From positions 124,001-188,000 of the forward strand of contig VIIQ02000122.1 of NCBI GenBank assembly GCA_007449985.2: 64,000 bases of DNA, in the 5' to 3' direction. A program made the position numbers and the translations under genes. Position 1 is the stretch's first letter. Every line of letters begins with the position of its first letter. This document shows positions 59,051-64,000 of this stretch, piece by piece. Under the pieces are notes generated by a model. The model did no database searches. It worked only from the letters and a program-made list of their open reading frames with translations, and was not told the DNA's origin. The stretch comes from Desmodesmus armatus (Eukaryota; Chlorophyta; Chlorophyceae; Sphaeropleales; Scenedesmaceae).

Positions 59051-59055
59051 TTACA
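59051..59055 (-). terminator. Likely poly(A) signal TGTAA of the CPBP gene
   Basis: TGTAA on the minus strand, 40 bp past the CPBP stop. Confidence 0.45.
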
Positions 59056-59094
59056 AGGCGAAGCTCATTCAAACCCCAAATTTCAGAACCCTCC

Positions 59095-61698
59095 CTACTT
59101 TATCAACTTCTCGATATCCACTCCATTCGCCGTCAGCCAAAACAGCAGCGACAGCACAGTGCTGTTCCAAGCACCATGCACCAGGATGGGCGTGAGCAGG
59201 TTTCTACTTCTGCAGTAGATTGCTCCCAGCCAGCATCCCAGGGCAAACAGCACAGGTAGGTCCCGGATGGACAGGTGCGCAATGCCAAAAGCAGCGCTGC
59301 TGGCGATCACGGCTGCCCAAGTTGGCATTATCTTTGTAAGGGATGTCAACAGGAAGCCGCGGAACAGGGTTTCCTCCAAAAGTGGGGCCAGCACACCTGC
59401 ACAGCATGACCGCAGGACATGGATGGATGCCGTCAGTTTGCCGTCGGTCTGGCGCAACTGGTATGCTGCTGGACAGCAGGGCACAGCAGCTAGTTGTGCA
59501 TGTCGACAGATGTATCGCGGGACAACGATCAATCCTTGGTGCCAGGCTCATGACGTGTGCAGCTTGCACCCCTGTCTCAAAACCAGCCACACACGCATGG
59601 GCAGACACGCGTAAGTTCCTCACAATCTCAACTGACAGCCAACAACAACCCTTGCCAGGCTTGCACGCAATAGGCGCACAGGCAGACATATTGTTCAACT
59701 GCCACAGCCACGAAGCGCACATCAGTGGCTATGCAAATCCGAAAGGACACCCACAACACCCACAGCCTTTTGTTGCCTGGGGTGGCGGTGGGGGACCCCA
59801 GTGCTAGCTACATTGGGTTACCATCTTGTGTGTTCCCAGTGTCTCCACAGGAAATCACGCTACCTCCCCGGTTCCGGGCACTGTCTCACAACACCCACAA
59901 CCCACCGGAAACATTTAGCAGGCTTGTGTCAAGCATATGCAGAAACCCTCACCTGTCACCGACACCAGCCGCACATAAGTTGGCAGGTCCAGCGTCACCA
60001 TTCCCGCCACTCCATCCACAGTGCCCCGCCCTCCAGCCACCACATTATCATACCCCACTGCAGACAGCAGCAGAGCTGTAGATCCCACCACTACTGGTGC
60101 TGCTGCCACGCCAATGAGGCCCCAGGCCAGCCAGCCTGTGCCGCGCTTGAAGGGTTGACCGGGGTTGAAGTTGTACAGCTGCTGCTGCGCGACCTGGGGT
60201 TTGAACCTGGGAGGAGGGAAGTAGCAACAGCAGCATGGCCCAGGGGTAAGTGCTGGCTGTAAATTACACTCAACGACTCCTTCCAACAAGTCGGGTCCTC
60301 CTCTCTCTCTCTCTCTCCTCCTTCCAACAGGTCTGACCTAAGCCATGTAATAGTCATGTCGTCATCCAAAAGTGCTGCTATGTGGTGAGCCAGCAGCCCA
60401 ACCGCGCTGGGCGTACAGGGTTTACTGCAGGCAGCCTGCCAGCCACTACCGCCGGTACACAAACAACAACTGTACAGCCGTCATGATCATGTTGGCCCTG
60501 CTGGACTCCAAACACAAACGACCTGTAAGATAAGATACTATATGTCCCCTGCAAACATAGCAGAGAGGCAGCCTATCACCCCGCCCACCTGGACGCAACC
60601 GATGCCAGGATCCCAAACGTCAAAAATGCCTCCACTATCTCACTCCACAGGGCGAAGTCAGCCTGACCCGCCGGCGACAAATCCCACAGGGGCTTGCCAG
60701 CTATGGCAGTGTAGGCTGCAGGCATGACTAGGAAAGCTGAGGCAGCAAAGGTTGCCACCCACAGGGCCATAGTAGAGGCAATGGTTGAGGGGCCCCAGGG
60801 GACATCCCAGGGCTGCTGCCAAGCTGACCAATCAAACAGGCGCCAGCCCTGCAAAGGGTTTTAAAAAAGGTGGTTGCAAAAGCGACAGGAGTGGCAGGGG
60901 GGACACAGAGATAGGTTGCTGGTGCAATTGCTGATGTTGAGAAGGGGTGAGATACCTTTCAGCGATGTGCAGCAAGAAGAGTGACAGGGTGGGGGACACA
61001 GGGTCGGATGTTGCTGTGCTTGTATGAACCTCTCACAGACCGTTTGACCAGGCTGAACACGCTGCTTCCCTGTCTGTCAAGCAGGTAGACGCTTGAGGTG
61101 CATGTGTATACACTGTGAGCACACCTCAACAAAGCTTCAGTGCAGACAGTGCATTCTGGATGAGTATTGAGGCATGTCTTCTGCCTGAGCTGTGTTACAC
61201 TAACAGCTCTGTGTTCTGGTATCAACTGTGGGCATATTGCACTGCCGCACCCCCCCCCCCCCCCCCCCGGGGGCATGTTGACTATGCAGGCAGCTCTCAG
61301 CAACTTGCTCGGAGGTGGAGATCCAACCAAAGCTGAGTAAAGCAGATACCAGCTGCTTCTGCACGATACATGATACCCCACAGGGCAGCATGCCACCATG
61401 CATTGCTGCTCTACCCAACATGCACATTGGGTCAAAAGGGTCAACCTGCATCATCTGTGGTGCTCACCTGATCCTGCTGCGGCTGTATTGTGCCCTGCTT
61501 GCTGTTGAGGCTTGAGGGAGCCTGCTTGCGGCGTTGATCCGTCGTCTGCGACTCCTTCTGCTGCTGCTTGGCGTTGCATTTCAGGCTGGGCCTAAGCGGC
61601 ACTGCTGGCCTTGAAAGCACAGCATGGACAGCCTGGCGCGTGTGCATTGAGGCCCCAGCCATGCTGCTGGCATGCTGCTGCCGGCAGGCTGACTGCAT
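59095..61698 (-). CDS. CPBP (CAAX/Abi) intramembrane protease, probably plastid
   Basis: Exons 61698-61468, 60848-60589, 60206-59953 and 59396-59095 join in phase to 348 residues. Exon 1 encodes a 77-residue Ser/Ala/Arg/Gln-rich leader (MQSACRQQHASSMAGASM...) that looks like a chloroplast transit peptide. Hydrophobic spans follow. The protease signature is complete in the last exon: EETLFR at 256-261 (two Glu and Arg), FGIAH at 285-289, and HGAWN at 322-326. These supply the catalytic and metal-binding residues known for the Rce1/CPBP family. Plant plastid members affect thylakoid development; the substrate here is unknown. The gene is divergent from GPN1 across about 320 bp. Intron 1 holds a C run (61251-61268), which is a G tract on its sense strand. 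Confidence 0.85.
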
Positions 61699-62017
61699 GG
61701 TGAATTAGAGATACTAGTGAATGTTTGGGAGCTTGCCTCGACTACACTGTCTGCAGAGTTGGTGTTCAGATTGACAGGGCAGCCTGGATGACGAAGGCAG
61801 CACCAGCCTTGGTCGCATCGACATCAAACGGCGCTCAAAATGGGTTCGAAGGTGCACATTGGCTCTCATGTCTCAGCAGTCACATCATGATCAGTCATCC
61901 TGACAGTCCAAGGAAACCGAACGCTTTTCCTGAAAGATAACTAATCTGGTGAACTGACACTGGGCCTTGTCGTCTACCGTTGCAGCCTCGCGCTGCTTGT
62001 CTAGCAAAAACAGTGAA
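61699..62017. promoter_or_regulatory. Shared upstream region of CPBP and GPN1 genes
   Basis: The start codons are 319 bp apart and point away from each other, so this short gap must hold both promoters. No TATA box was obvious. Confidence 0.45.
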
Positions 62018-64000
62018 ATGGAGCAGATGGATCACTCACCAGATGCAGCAGCTTTGCGGACAGCTGGAGAGGCAAGCACCTCTGCGGCTGGAACCAGCAC
62101 TGGCGCCAGCACCAGCCCCAAAGACAAGCCCATAATGGTCCTCATCATAGGTGAGGAGCCAGCCTTGCAGCCACGGTCTGCCCCATGAAGGCAGCAGCGG
62201 CCCTGTGTGTCCCGTGGCATCACGTTCAAGCTACCTCACCATCCGTACCTGATTTTTCGATGCACTATTTTTTTCTCAGGCATGGCTGGATCAGGCAAGA
62301 CCACCTTGATCCAACGTATCAATTCGCACCTGCACCAGCACCAGCTGCCTGGCTACATCATCAACCTGGACCCTGCAGTCACGCACCTGCCCTATGGAGC
62401 AAACATAGACATCCGCGACACGGTGCGTAGAGTCTACACACCCACGTTTGTACTTGTGGTAGCAGGGGAAAGAGCACAGCAGCGAGCAGCCACAGCAGCA
62501 CAGTGCAGCAGCAAGCGCAACTGAGCCAGCGTAACCACAGAGCGTCCAGCACACAACTCGAGCATGATGTGCTTGCAACTTGGCTGACCCCGTGCAACTG
62601 AATCCTTCCAGCAGGGACAGTGCAGCGGCAGCTCAAGTGCCGCTGCGTGTGTGGCGCAGCAGGGCTCTCACCAGCACGGTCCCCAACAGCAGTATCACCC
62701 AGCGCCTTCAAGACGCCCAAGCTTTGAGTCCGCCTACTGCTGTGGTGTAGTGTGCTGCTCTGACTGGTATCCTTTGTTTGTGGCTCCGGCAGGTCAACTA
62801 CAAGAATGTGATGAAGCAGTACGGGCTGGGGCCCAACGGTGGTATCCTCACAGCCAGCAACCTCTTCGCCACACGGTTTGATCAGGTGGGTGGGGGTGGA
62901 CTCTGGTGCGCACAGCAGCACAGAGCAGCGCAGGGACTCAGAAACCCCACTTGTGGGTCATCTAGTGGGAGCTCACTTCCCCTGGCGACAAAAGAGTGGC
63001 ATCTGCCAAGTGCACTGCCATCTTCGCATCATAGTGTCGCACACCACGGTACTGGTAGCCATAGCCTTGCAGACAGCACTAGTGCTGCCTTGACGCCAGG
63101 CTGGCAGCTGCTACTGGACGCGCCGTTAGGGCGTGACACTTGGTGCATCAACCTTCTGTGTGTGTGCTGCACAACCAAATCGCCTTGCTGCTGTGGCACT
63201 TTTGTATCACAAACACTGCAGGTGATACAGCTGCTGGAGAAGCCCCGGGATCCTGCCCTGAAGTACGTCTTTGTCGACACTCCTGGCCAGATAGAGATCT
63301 TCACGTGGAGTGCCAGTGGGCAGCTCATCACAGGTGCGGCACAGCTGCAGGAGCAACCTTTGGCTGGGGTTTTGTCACAGTAATTGGCTCAGCAAAAAGC
63401 TGAGCAACCCACAAGTGAGCCAGAGGCTCATGGGGGAACTGAACTTTGAAACTGATGGTTGCGGGTTGGGGACTGGGGTTGCTTGCCAAGCGCTGTGTGG
63501 CTCACCACTGGTATGGCAGGGCTGCAGGCGCAGCCATGGGTTGAGGTTTGGGTGTAGGGTTTACGGTCCAGGGTTGGGAGTAGGGATTGCTTGCTTATCG
63601 TTTCAGCTCATCACAGGTACGGCAGAGCTGCAGCACAGCTTCTGGCCACATTGCACCCCCATTGGGGTGGCCATCCCTTGTGTTTCAGACTTGTATGGTT
63701 GCAAGTGAGAGATACAGCACTGGGCAGGCATAGTGCAGGTCGCCAGTGGTACTGACGCTGTAGTGGTAGTGTCAGCGTGTTGACAGCACCTGAGCCCAAC
63801 TTATTGATGTCTTCCTATTTCATGTGAATATTAGCATGCGCTCTGCTCAAGACAACAGCAGCTGGTTGCCTGCGTTGTTGCTTTCTGACAGACCTGCTGT
63901 GTGCGTTTGTACCCCTGCCGCCTGCATATTGTGCGCACCACCAGAGCTGTTTGCCAGCAGCTTCCCCACCGTGGTGCTGTACATCTTGGACACACCCCGC
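62018..64000 (+). CDS. GPN1: GPN1-type GPN-loop GTPase, 3' partial
   Basis: Exons seen: 62018-62150, 62280-62422, 62793-62885, 63222-63333 and 63945-64000 (continues past the window). After a Ser/Thr/Ala-rich leader comes the P-loop GMAGSGKTT (residues 45-53), then NLDPAV, the defining Gly-Pro-Asn loop in [20 protein letters not shown], the DTPGQIE switch ([14 protein letters not shown]), and [22 protein letters not shown]1 (XAB1/Npa3) acts as a GTP-dependent factor in assembly and nuclear import of RNA polymerase II, usually with GPN3. The GPNGGI..SLNLF-like context favours GPN1 over GPN2/3. The ATG at 62018 gives a leader of typical length. An earlier non-ATG extension is not supported. Confidence 0.87.
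63601..63635 (+). repeat. Copy of the GPN1 exon 4 end and donor
   Basis: The end of exon 63222-63333 with its donor (cagctcatcacaggtgcggc ...) recurs, slightly changed, at about 63605-63635 (cagctcatcacaggtacggc). A weaker third copy lies near 63500-63535. All are inside the following intron. Confidence 0.75.

Noticed and set aside
1..64000. CRISPR arrays, operons, ribosome binding sites
   Set aside because: The window is eukaryotic nuclear DNA with spliceosomal introns, and no spacer-repeat arrays were seen.

Overview
This is eukaryotic nuclear DNA, most likely from a chlorophyte green alga of the Chlorophyceae (Chlamydomonadales or Sphaeropleales type). The reasons are intron-rich genes with GT...AG introns ending in TG-rich tgcag acceptors, CTG/CAG runs in coding sequence, TGTAA used as the likely poly(A) signal, an apparent NAB1 orthologue (a cold-shock plus RRM protein known from green algae), and a non-LTR retrotransposon. 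Exon models were joined by hand by checking splice sites and reading phase. No transcript data were available.

Layout. 341-6035 (+): 3' part of a mosaic extracellular-type gene with PAN/Apple-like modules, a linker, six Sushi-like exons and NHL repeats. 6036-10190: no convincing gene. 10190-13540 (-): 5'-truncated, frameshifted LINE. 13828-15254 (+): small four-span membrane protein. 16337-32809 (-): tandem array of four MYND zinc-finger paralogues with a period of about 4.2-4.6 kb; two look intact (B, C) and two look broken (A, D). 33311/33437-34458 (+): Stealth-type sugar-phosphate transferase with an in-frame TAG before its last conserved block. 35957-38978 (-): F-box/LRR protein. 39715-44120 (-): organelle-targeted TPR protein. 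44827-53012 (+): RMD1/DUF155 family membrane protein with very G-rich introns, a second LINE copy and many partial exon copies. 53636-57153 (+): NAB1. 59095-61698 (-): CPBP (CAAX/Abi) membrane protease with a probable plastid transit peptide. 62018-64000 (+): 5' part of a GPN1-type GTPase, running off the window.

The genes are ordinary scattered nuclear genes, not an operon. TPR/RMD1 and CPBP/GPN1 are head-to-head pairs with short shared upstream regions, and MYND-D/Stealth is also divergent.

The most striking pattern is that diverged copies of exon edges (the last or first few dozen bases of an exon plus its splice site) lie inside neighbouring introns of several unrelated genes (Sushi, TPR, RMD1, GPN1). 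Other notable points are near-perfect foldbacks inside introns of RMD1 and NAB1, a NAB1 protein with a single cysteine, birth and decay of the MYND array with a shared element about 0.4 kb upstream of each copy, and two nearly identical LINE copies.
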